The position numbers and the translations under genes were made by a program. Source: Desulforhopalus singaporensis (GTDB taxonomy: Bacteria > Desulfobacterota > Desulfobulbia > Desulfobulbales > Desulfocapsaceae). Taken from it: DNA of 64,000 nucleotides. The stretch covers positions 1 to 64,000 of the forward strand of contig NZ_FNJI01000022.1 of NCBI RefSeq assembly GCF_900104445.1, in the 5' to 3' direction. The notes below the pieces were generated by a model that was not told where the DNA came from, ran no database searches, and was given only the letters and a program-made list of their open reading frames with translations. Below are positions 54,473 through 62,207 of this stretch, in pieces (the stretch's first letter is position 1; each line of letters starts with the position of its first letter).

Positions 54473-54859
54473 ATGAGCGAGAAAAAAGATCTTGTCACCC
54501 GTGAAGAAACTATGCCGGAGCGCAGTCGTGAACTTTCCATAGTCGCTCCTTTGGTCGATATCTATGAGAATGATGAAGAAATTCTTCTTCATGCGGATAT
54601 GCCTGGTGTTAAAAAGGAAGAGATAACTGTGAATATCGACAACGGCAGACTCGAGATTACCGGACTGAAAAAAATTAACAAGGAGGGAGTGGCAGCCTGG
54701 GAGGAGTTCGGTGATGCCGAATATCGCAGGGTGTTTTCGGTGCCCCAGACTATCGATGCGGGCAAGGTCAAGGCGGAACTCAGTGACGGTGTGCTGAAAC
54801 TGCATCTGCCGAAGGCCGCGGCGGCAAGGCCACGAAAAATTGAAATCCGCACGGCCTAA
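54473..54859 (+). CDS. Hsp20-family small heat-shock protein 2
   Basis: A 128-residue protein with GGAGG before the ATG. The alpha-crystallin domain has 'VDIYENDEEILLHADMPGVKKEEI' and 'AELSDGVLKLHLPKA'. Shorter N-terminal arm than the first Hsp20. The pair is followed by a strong terminator. Function: ATP-independent holdase chaperone. Confidence 0.88.
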   Translation: MSEKKDLVTREETMPERSRELSIVAPLVDIYENDEEILLHADMPGVKKEEITVNIDNGRLEITGLKKINKEGVAAWEEFGDAEYRRVFSVPQTIDAGKVKAELSDGVLKLHLPKAAAARPRKIEIRTA

Positions 54860-54924
54860 CGTGGGGGGGCAGCCAACCCCTGGTTTCAGCTGGTTGCATC
54901 ATAGTGAACCGGCCAGAGTGTGGC

Positions 54925-54968
54925 GCGGGTAACCGATTGTTACTAATCGGTTGCCCGCATTTTTTATT
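54925..54968 (+). terminator. rho-independent terminator after the Hsp20 pair
   Basis: GCGGGTAACCGATT (54925-54938) pairs with AATCGGTTGCCCGC (54945-54958) with one G-T pair and a 6-nt loop, followed by a T-rich tail at 54960-54968. Confidence 0.85.
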
Positions 54969-55166
54969 TGAGCGGGGCGTGGTTATCCGATATTTTCGGT
55001 GAATCCTATACTCTTTACACTGTCTTTGTGTGTGTTGGTGTTTCAGAAAAGATCTTTGAAAATTGAGCCTTTCCTGCTAAAAATATTCTGAACTGAGAAT
55101 ATATTTTCCAGCTTTTTGCAAGCAGTGGTGAAAACAGTGCCGACAGTATGATAAAGAGGAGATATT

Positions 55167-55472
55167 ATGAAAAAAGTTACCGTGTTGTATAACCATCCGG
55201 AAGATTCCGAAGCTTTTGAAAAGTATTATCATGAAACCCATCTACCCCTTGCGGCAACCATGAAAGGAATTGCGCGGCTTGAGTTGACCAGGTTTGAGGC
55301 TGGCCCTGATGGGAGCAAACCTGCCTATTATCGTATGGCGGAACTTTATTTTTCTGATGACAATCAATGCCAGACGACACTCGGCTCCCCCGAGGGTGAG
55401 GCAACTGTAGCCGATCTGTCGAACTTCGCGACAGGCGGTGTGACGGTAGTCATGGGATCTGTGGAGGAGTAA
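55167..55472 (+). CDS. EthD-like small protein
   Basis: A 101-residue ferredoxin-like-fold protein with AGGAGATATT before the ATG. 'VTVLYNHPEDSEAFEKYYHETHLPLAATM' matches the EthD family start, and 'AELYFSDDNQCQTTL' the second half. Such proteins form dimeric beta-barrels; many have no known role. A monocistronic gene between Hsp20 and the molybdenum hydroxylase. Confidence 0.78.
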   Translation: MKKVTVLYNHPEDSEAFEKYYHETHLPLAATMKGIARLELTRFEAGPDGSKPAYYRMAELYFSDDNQCQTTLGSPEGEATVADLSNFATGGVTVVMGSVEE

Positions 55473-55630
55473 CAAAAAAGAGGTTTCTGTTTTGCACGGG
55501 ACCATGGGCTCAACGATGGTCTTGAACCCGCTTGTCAATAGCAATACGGGGCCGAAATCTATCGAGTGAAGACGGCCTGGCAGTCGGAAAAAGCTGGCGA
55601 AACATGGGCTGGATGCTGCTGTCTTGTCAA

Positions 55631-55676
55631 GCCGGGTCTTGTCGACCCGGCTATCTACACCGGCTATGCAGCCGGT
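55631..55676. terminator. two hairpins between convergent EthD and IorB genes
   Basis: GCCGGGTC (55631-55638) / GACCCGGC (55644-55651), and ACCGGC (55659-55664) / GCCGGT (55671-55676), are both perfect. They lie just after the minus-strand IorB stop and after the EthD-like gene, so they may end transcription from both sides. No T run is seen. Confidence 0.5.
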
Positions 55677-55683
55677 CGTCTCG

Positions 55684-57828
55684 TCAATTTCTCGCCAGTA
55701 ATCCGGTTTTAAACGGCAATTCTCTGAGGCGGACGCCCGTTGCCTTGAAAACACCATTGGCGACTGCCGGAGCAACCGATGGCAAGACCGGCTCGCCGAT
55801 CCCCCCCGCCTTCAACTGGCTCTCGGCGATATATACCTCGATTTCCGGTACTTCCGACATGCTTAGTACCGGGTAGTCATAGTAGTTGGCGGTATCCACT
55901 CCGCCGTTTTTAAAACGGATTTTTTCGTGAAAGGCTGCACTGAGCCCCATAACCACACCGCCTTCGGCCTGGGCCCGTATCGCGTCGGGATGTACCGCAG
56001 TGCCGCAGTCCAGGGCACAGACTACCTTATGCACAGTGATTTTTCCGTTTTTTCCCACCGAGACCTCTGCCATATGGGCTGCATATGATTCAAAACAGCT
56101 GGCCACGGCGATTCCCCGTGCCCGCCCTGGAGAAGGGGAGTCGCCCCATCCGCATTTGTCAGCAAGAAGTGACAGAATATTGTATGCTCTGCTGTCTTTT
56201 TCCATATGGGCAAGACGGAATGCAAGCGGATCGTTTCCGGCAATATGGGCCAGTTCGTCCATAAAGGACTCAACGGTAAAGGTGTTGATCGAGTATCCTA
56301 CCGAGCGCCACCACCCGACGCTGACAGGAAGGTTGACCATCGCGTAGGTGACACGTTTGTTTGGTATCGAGTAAACCATATCGGTTATGCCCGAGACAGC
56401 ATCGGCGTCGACACCGTTTTCGACATACTGCGCCATTACCCTGGACATGACCGATGGGGCGGCCACCTGGTGCGACCAGCCGGTGATTCTTCCTTCTTTA
56501 TCGAGACCTGCGGTTATTTTACAATGACTTGCGGGACGGAAATAGTCATTGGCAAAATCATCTTCACGGGTGAAAATTACCTTAACCGGCCGATTCAGGA
56601 TTTTTGCCAGCAATACTGAATCGACGACCGGGTCCTGTTCCCCCCGCAGGCCAAAACCACCGCCGGCAGGAGTGGTCATGACCTCCACCTTGTCAACGGG
56701 CAGGCCGGTCAACTTAGCTGCGGTGTGCTGGGTGGCGGTCTGGCCCTGGGTCGGAATCCAGATCCGGCAGCGATCTTTTTCTACATGGGCAGTGCAGTTG
56801 ATCGGCTCGACCTGGGCGTGGGATAAATATGGCAATTTGTAGGACTGTTCAATTGTACGGTCCGCCTGCGCCAGTGCTTTTGCAATATCTCCGCTGCGTT
56901 CGGCGGTGGCCCCCGGCTTGTTGAGATGATCGGTAAACAGCAGATCCAGGGTTTCATCGTTCAGGTGGGGGAGGGAGCCTTCGGACCACTTGATGTCAAG
57001 AGCCTTCCGGCCCTGTAGCGCACCATAGGTCGTTTCTGCGCAGACAGCTACCCGGTTCTCCAAAGGTACTACCTTCAGCACTCCCTTGATCGCCAGTGCC
57101 GCTTGGGTATCATAGCCCTCAACCTTCGCCCCGAACCGTGGCGGCCGCCCGACAACGGCTATGCACATGTCCGGCAGGGTAAAGTCGAACCCGTAAACGG
57201 TCTTTCCCAGGACCTTGTCCGGTATGTCCAGACGTTTTTTTACGGAACCAATGATGTGATAATCTTGCGGGCTCTTCAGGCTGGGGTTGTCCGGGACAGG
57301 TCGTCTGGCGGCAGCTTCCGCCAATTCGCCATATTTCAGACTGTGCCCATCCGGATGCAAGACCCTTCCCTCTCTTGCACTGCACCGGTCAGCGGATATC
57401 CCCCACCGCTCTGCTGCAGCCTCCACGAGCATCTGTCTCCCGGCGCTGCCGACCTTGCGCAGCAGGTCCCACCGGTGGCGGATACTGGTACTGCCTCCTG
57501 TCGCCTGCGCATGCCATACCGGGTCCTTAAACGGTTCGGCCGCAATAGCCGTTTTTACCTGGACGTTTTCCCAGGCAGCGTCCAGTTCGTCGGCGATAAT
57601 CATGGCAATGCCGGTGTGGCTGCCCTGGCCGAGATTGGTCTGGCCGGTCCAGACAGTGACCGTACCGTCGACTGCAATCTCAAGAAATGCATGCGGCTTG
57701 AACGGATATTGCGTGGTGGCCTGCGTTGTTGAGGTGTTGAACAGAGTTATCTGCGATGCCATGGCGGTTCCGGCAATCACCAGGCTGCCTTTTGTTAAAA
57801 ATGTTCTTCGTGTCATAGCTGTTTTCAT
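55684..57828 (-). CDS. IorB-type molybdenum hydroxylase large subunit
   Basis: A 714-residue protein with a Tat signal ('MTRRTFLTKGSLVIAGTAMA'), so it is exported folded with its cofactor. Molybdopterin-cytosine-dinucleotide-binding segments include 'GQTNLGQGSHTG', 'PAGGGFGLRGEQDPV' and the C-terminal 'GGIGEPVLPS' with the likely catalytic Glu. It belongs to the xanthine dehydrogenase superfamily of the isoquinoline 1-oxidoreductase beta subunit type. It probably oxidises a small aldehyde or N-heterocycle. It is the downstream gene of a two-gene operon with its 2Fe-2S partner. Confidence 0.85.
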   Translation of the reverse strand: MKTAMTRRTFLTKGSLVIAGTAMASQITLFNTSTTQATTQYPFKPHAFLEIAVDGTVTVWTGQTNLGQGSHTGIAMIIADELDAAWENVQVKTAIAAEPFKDPVWHAQATGGSTSIRHRWDLLRKVGSAGRQMLVEAAAERWGISADRCSAREGRVLHPDGHSLKYGELAEAAARRPVPDNPSLKSPQDYHIIGSVKKRLDIPDKVLGKTVYGFDFTLPDMCIAVVGRPPRFGAKVEGYDTQAALAIKGVLKVVPLENRVAVCAETTYGALQGRKALDIKWSEGSLPHLNDETLDLLFTDHLNKPGATAERSGDIAKALAQADRTIEQSYKLPYLSHAQVEPINCTAHVEKDRCRIWIPTQGQTATQHTAAKLTGLPVDKVEVMTTPAGGGFGLRGEQDPVVDSVLLAKILNRPVKVIFTREDDFANDYFRPASHCKITAGLDKEGRITGWSHQVAAPSVMSRVMAQYVENGVDADAVSGITDMVYSIPNKRVTYAMVNLPVSVGWWRSVGYSINTFTVESFMDELAHIAGNDPLAFRLAHMEKDSRAYNILSLLADKCGWGDSPSPGRARGIAVASCFESYAAHMAEVSVGKNGKITVHKVVCALDCGTAVHPDAIRAQAEGGVVMGLSAAFHEKIRFKNGGVDTANYYDYPVLSMSEVPEIEVYIAESQLKAGGIGEPVLPSVAPAVANGVFKATGVRLRELPFKTGLLARN

Positions 57829-57831
57829 GGT

Positions 57832-58293
57832 TCACCCTCCCTGTTTTGTGGTCATTTCGGCGGCAAACCTGATGGCTTTTTTTATTCTCGGATGAGACCC
57901 GCACCGGCAGATCACATCATCCATGGCTTCATTGATCTGGGTGTCGGTGGGGGTTGGGTTCCTGGTCAAAAAATCGACGGCCTGAAGCATAATTCCCGGT
58001 TGACAGTATCCGCACTGGGGCACCTGTTTCTCCAACCAGCCAATCTTTACCGGGTGATCGTCGGGGATCCCTTCAATGGTAAGAATCTTTCTGCCAGCTG
58101 CCTCTTTGGCCGTAATCGAACACGATCTCACTGACTCTCCGTCGATTAAAACGGTGCAGACCCCGCATTCGCCGACACCGCAGGTATATTTCACACTTGT
58201 TATTCCCAGGTTATCGCGCAGTACCCACAGCAACGGCGTGTCGGATGCAACATCCACACTCTTGCCTTTCCCGTTTACATGTAGTTCGATCAT
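57832..58293 (-). CDS. IorA-type [2Fe-2S] subunit
   Basis: A 153-residue protein from ATG 58293 with an AGGAGGAGAT site. 'CGVGECGVCTVLIDG' and 'SCSI' give the plant-type [2Fe-2S] site, and 'CGYCQPG' with 'VICRCG' the second one. It passes electrons from the molybdenum subunit. The two genes are 3 bp apart. No gene for a cytochrome c partner, often found with periplasmic IorAB, is adjacent. Confidence 0.88.
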   Translation of the reverse strand: MIELHVNGKGKSVDVASDTPLLWVLRDNLGITSVKYTCGVGECGVCTVLIDGESVRSCSITAKEAAGRKILTIEGIPDDHPVKIGWLEKQVPQCGYCQPGIMLQAVDFLTRNPTPTDTQINEAMDDVICRCGSHPRIKKAIRFAAEMTTKQGG

Positions 58294-58400
58294 ATCTCCT
58301 CCATTATGGTGTTTGGCCACCTTGCCGAAATGCAGGCCGATGGGACGTGTGTGACGATATTTCCTCCTGATGGTTCCTGGTCCGATAGCACCACTGTCGT

Positions 58401-58424
58401 ACGATTAACAATCGTCTTATTATA
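58401..58424 (-). promoter_or_regulatory. promoter and operator of the ior-type operon
   Basis: On the minus strand TATAAT (58424-58419) is followed after 3 nt by the inverted repeat ACGATT-AAC-AATCGT (58401-58415), which would cover the start point. A possible -35 TTTACA lies 19 nt upstream of the -10. This looks like a promoter with a repressor site, for example of TetR type. Confidence 0.5.
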
Positions 58425-58429
58425 TCAGA

Positions 58430-58687
58430 TTTGGCCGAAGCTCTGTAAAGCCGGAGATTGCAAAAAAAAACGGCAACTCACGGGGCGGGCTGCCTGAAAA
58501 AGGTGAACTTCTTTTACTGCCGCGGTAATATGGGGGATAATCTTTCCGGGCGTTAGGGAAATAACTGTAGTAGTAGACGAGTATCGCCAGGTCCTGGACA
58601 GGGTATGCAGTGGGTCCGGGGGTGACGGGGCTACGTTGTATAAAGATTATGTGATGGAACTATCTTAACTGAATATCCGGAGGAACT
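58430..58687. other. intergenic region before CoA-transferase fusion
   Basis: No gene is seen. It carries the ribosome site CCGGAGGAACT of the next gene at its right end. Confidence 0.35.
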
Positions 58688-60538
58688 ATGGCCACCACGT
58701 TACCGGAAAAAAAAATTGTCAGTGCAGAAGAGGCTATTGCAACTATCAGAAAGGGCAACAGGGTTTTTATCGGTTCAGGGTGCGGAGAACCCCAGCATCT
58801 TATCCATACGATGGCAAACAGCAAAACACTCGAAGACGTAATTATTTTCCAGATGCTTGCCCACACCTTGGCCGACTATTTGAGCAGTGAAAGTTTTCTG
58901 AAACGTTTTTCGGTGAAACTGTTTTTTGTGCCTATCAGGATGCAGCAGGCAGCCTTCGAGGGTAAGATCGACTATATCCCCACCTACCTCTCACAGCTTC
59001 CCCAGTTGTTTCGCAATAACCAGATAGTCATCGATACCGTTCTTATCCAGATAAGTCCTCCCGATGAGTTCGGCATTGCAAGCCTCGGAGTTTCCGTCGA
59101 CGTTACCCTGGAAGCGGTGAAAAGTGCGAAAACTGTCATTGCCCAGGTAAATCCCTTGATGCCGCGAACCCATGGCGATGGATTTATCCATGTTGACGAC
59201 ATCGATTATCTGGTGGTGTACCGGGAGGAACTGATCTTTCTCGAACAGCAACAGGTTCAACAGGAAACCTCCAGAAGGATCGCCCAATATGTTAAGGAAC
59301 TGGTAGAAGATGGCAGTACCCTGCATGTCGGATACGGTAATCTGCCGTACAGCCTGCTTTCTTATTTCGCAGATAAGAACGATCTTGGGATTCATACCCA
59401 TATGATAAGCGATGGTTTTATCCCGTTGATGAAAAGTGGCAATATCAACAATAAACGGAAAAACTTCATGACCGGGCGGGCCGTTGCCACTTTTTGCATG
59501 GGATCGCGCATCGCCTACGACTATATCGACAACAATATCCAATTTTACTTCGGTACCGCAGATTGGGTCAATACTCCCGGCATTATAGGCAAAAACGACA
59601 ACCTTGTTTCCATAAGCTCGGCCCTGGAAGTGGATCTTACCGGCCAGGTCTGCTCCGATTCGGTGGGCCGTCAGCTTTTCAGCGGCACCGGCGACCAGGT
59701 TAATTATATCCGGGGTGCCACCCTGTCGAGGGGCGGGGTGTCGATAATAGCCCTCCCGTCAACTTCACAGGATGGAAGAAACTCGAAGATTGTCGCCAAC
59801 CTCAGCCCCGGAGCCGGTATCGCCACCCTTCGGTCAGATGTTAATTTCGTCGTCACTGAATTCGGTATAGCCCAGCTGAAAGGCAAGAGCATCAGCCAGC
59901 GGGTGATCGAGCTCAGCGAGATAGCCCATCCGGATTTTCGCGAGGAGCTCATCGAAGAGGCAAAGCGGAACCATTTCATCTTCCCTGACCAGTTGCCGCC
60001 GAGGGCGGAAGACCTCATCTTTATCGAGGAATATAAATCAAGGCTGTACCTTAAAAACGGCAAAACCATGTTGGTTCGGCCACTGCTTCCGTCGGATGAA
60101 ATCGGATACCGCAATTTCTTCTACTCCCTCGACCAGGAAACCGTATATATGAGATTTTTTTACCCGGTTACTACCTTTTCCCATGAAATGGCACAGGATC
60201 ACTGGTCGACTCTTGATTATCGGAACAATCTTACCCTGATCGGCCTGGTCCAGGATAAGGGCAACAAGGAGATCGTGACAATAGCCACCTATGCCGCGCT
60301 TGATGAGGAGTGGGCGGAAGTCGCCTTTGTCGTCCGTGAAGATTTCCACCATATGGGTATTGGTTTATATCTTCTTCAGGAGCTTGAGAAAATAGCCAGG
60401 AAAAATGGTTTTAAAGGATTTTATGCGACCACGTTGAGTTCCAACCAGGCGATGATCGGCATGGCCAGAAAAAGATATCCGCAGGCAAAAGTTGAACAGA
60501 ATGACGACGAAGTGGTGATCCACATGAAATTCACCTGA
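58688..60538 (+). CDS. acetyl-CoA hydrolase/transferase fused to a GNAT domain
   Basis: A 616-residue fusion. Residues ~1-430 are a class I CoA-transferase/acetyl-CoA hydrolase of the Cat1/succinate-CoA-transferase type ('ISSALEVDLTGQVCSDSVG', 'FSGTGDQVNYIRGA', and 'VTEFGIAQLKGKS'). Residues ~445-616 are a GNAT acetyltransferase ('LVRPLLPSDEIGYRNFFYSL', 'VAFVVREDFHHMGIGLYLLQEL'). It should move CoA between acetate and another acid, with the GNAT domain perhaps a regulator or an acyltransferase that uses the product. Similar fusions are common in anaerobic Desulfobacterota, as I recall. Confidence 0.85.
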   Translation: MATTLPEKKIVSAEEAIATIRKGNRVFIGSGCGEPQHLIHTMANSKTLEDVIIFQMLAHTLADYLSSESFLKRFSVKLFFVPIRMQQAAFEGKIDYIPTYLSQLPQLFRNNQIVIDTVLIQISPPDEFGIASLGVSVDVTLEAVKSAKTVIAQVNPLMPRTHGDGFIHVDDIDYLVVYREELIFLEQQQVQQETSRRIAQYVKELVEDGSTLHVGYGNLPYSLLSYFADKNDLGIHTHMISDGFIPLMKSGNINNKRKNFMTGRAVATFCMGSRIAYDYIDNNIQFYFGTADWVNTPGIIGKNDNLVSISSALEVDLTGQVCSDSVGRQLFSGTGDQVNYIRGATLSRGGVSIIALPSTSQDGRNSKIVANLSPGAGIATLRSDVNFVVTEFGIAQLKGKSISQRVIELSEIAHPDFREELIEEAKRNHFIFPDQLPPRAEDLIFIEEYKSRLYLKNGKTMLVRPLLPSDEIGYRNFFYSLDQETVYMRFFYPVTTFSHEMAQDHWSTLDYRNNLTLIGLVQDKGNKEIVTIATYAALDEEWAEVAFVVREDFHHMGIGLYLLQELEKIARKNGFKGFYATTLSSNQAMIGMARKRYPQAKVEQNDDEVVIHMKFT

Positions 60539-60995
60539 ACCGCATAATGTCATGAAAACCAATTGCTGATTTTATGAAATATGTGCGGGGAAAAAATAAT
60601 TTTTGCGACCAGCTCTTTTCCCGATCGGGACAAACAATCGACAGATTTGTTGTAGGGTGCACAATCACAATATCTATTTAGCCGTCCAGTCAAAAAGAGT
60701 GCGCTTATCCTGTCTTGGGCATGTTGTGTTGTCATGTCCTGGACTTACTGTATATACTTGACTGTTTTTTTTTGTTGGGTATAACTGGTTGAGTTGTCGC
60801 GTAAAAGATAAAAAGTTGTCTTTTAAAAATAGTATTTGCAAAATAATGGTTGCATACATACATTCATGCATGTATGTATGTCGACTGCTGTGACCGGCAA
60901 CAATTTTCAGGAAAGTCAAAAAGGGCAGCTGCCGGCTGATTGCTCACAAATTCCCCCACAATGACGGTTGTGGATAACCAACAAAGGCTTCTGTT
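60539..60995. other. intergenic region upstream of RND pump
   Basis: No gene. It holds a TTGACT-N16-TATAAC promoter candidate (60758-60785) and the AcrR-like operator at 60855-60878. AT-rich throughout. Confidence 0.5.
60855..60878. promoter_or_regulatory. AcrR-like operator
   Basis: A 24-bp palindrome with halves TACATACATT and GCATGTATGTA around a short centre. It is very close to the known E. coli AcrR operator (TACATACATT...AATGTATGTA), differing at about three central positions. It lies about 120 bp upstream of the AcrA-like gene, but no tetR/acrR gene is seen next to it in this window. Confidence 0.65.
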
Positions 60996-62204
60996 ATGAA
61001 AAAACGAAACGTTACACTTTATATTGTTGTTGCCACGCTTTTGACGGGTACGCTGCTGAGCGGTTGCAAGGAGAAAGCCCCACAGGCGGTAGCAAGGCAG
61101 AGGGCGGTCGAGGTCGAGACCGTTACCGTGAACACCCAGCCTCTTCAGCTCGATGTGGAGCTTCCCGGCCGAACATCTGCGTACCGGGTTGCCGAAGTAC
61201 GACCTCAGGTTAATGGGATCATCCAGCAAAGACTTTTCACAGAAGGAAGCGAGGTTGAAGCCGGCCAGCTTCTGTACCAGATAGATCCCTCGATCTACCA
61301 GGCCCGTTACGACAGCGCCAAGGCTGCCCTTGCAAGGGCAAAGGCGGTTGAGCATTCCGCCAGGTTAAAGGCTGAAAGGTACGAAAAACTCGTCAGTACC
61401 AAAGCGGTGAGCGAGCTGGACCAGGTGGAGAACGAAGCCAACTGGAAACAGGCCGTAGCGGATGTCGCGGCAGCCGAGGCGGCGCTGAACAGCGCCCGGA
61501 TCAATCTCGATTATACCCGGATAACCGCACCTGTGAGCGGTCGCATCGGTCGATCCCTGATCACCGAAGGAGCCCTGGTTACCGCCCAGCAGAGCATGCC
61601 GTTGGCGACGATTCAGCAGCTCGATCCCATGTATGTCGACGTGACCCAGTCGAGCACCGAACTGCTCCGGCTAAAAAAGGAATTGGCGGCAGAAAAACTC
61701 GATGGTGCGTCAGCTGCAAGGTCGGAGGTCCGGGTTATTTTTGACGATGGCAGCGAATATGCGCAGCCCGGTTTGCTGGAATTTTCCGATGTAACCGTGG
61801 ACCTGTCTACCAGCGCCGTGACTTTGCGGGCGAAGATTGCCAACCCGGATGAAGAACTGTTGCCCGGCATGTTCGTGCGTGCCCGTATTTCCAAAGGAGT
61901 GAAACAGGATGCTGTGCTTATTCCTGCATCAAGCATGAGCCGCAATCCCAAGGGCCAGGCCATTGTTATGCTGGTAAATGACAAGTCGGTGGTTGAGAGC
62001 CGCATCGTGGAAACGGGCCCATCTATAGGAGAGAAGGTGGTCATCGAGAAAGGTTTACAAGGTGGTGAAACCCTGATTACAGCAGGGTTGCAGAAAATCA
62101 AAAGCGGAATTCCGGTAACGACGGTCGCTGCTCAAGGTGAGAAAGCGGCCCAGCCGCAAGCTATGAATACAGCGTCATCTCTTGCCGCTGCAAAAACGGA
62201 GTAA
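60996..62204 (+). CDS. AcrA-like RND periplasmic adaptor lipoprotein
   Basis: A 402-residue membrane-fusion protein. The signal has a lipobox ('GTLLSGC', Cys near residue 24). Order: lipoyl half 'VAEVRPQVNGIIQQRLFTEGSEVEAGQLLYQID', helical hairpin (residues ~100-160), lipoyl half 'LDYTRITAPVSGRIGRSL', beta-barrel and C-terminal domain with 'LQGGETLITAGLQKI'. It links the inner-membrane pump to an outer-membrane channel. The RND gene follows 3 bp later; no TolC-like gene is seen in the window. Confidence 0.9.
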   Translation: MKKRNVTLYIVVATLLTGTLLSGCKEKAPQAVARQRAVEVETVTVNTQPLQLDVELPGRTSAYRVAEVRPQVNGIIQQRLFTEGSEVEAGQLLYQIDPSIYQARYDSAKAALARAKAVEHSARLKAERYEKLVSTKAVSELDQVENEANWKQAVADVAAAEAALNSARINLDYTRITAPVSGRIGRSLITEGALVTAQQSMPLATIQQLDPMYVDVTQSSTELLRLKKELAAEKLDGASAARSEVRVIFDDGSEYAQPGLLEFSDVTVDLSTSAVTLRAKIANPDEELLPGMFVRARISKGVKQDAVLIPASSMSRNPKGQAIVMLVNDKSVVESRIVETGPSIGEKVVIEKGLQGGETLITAGLQKIKSGIPVTTVAAQGEKAAQPQAMNTASSLAAAKTE

Positions 62205-62207
62205 AAA

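Noticed and set aside
60841-60890. CRISPR or tandem-repeat array (CATA/TGTA repeats)
   Set aside because: The short repeat is a single palindrome that fits an AcrR operator; there are no spaced copies.
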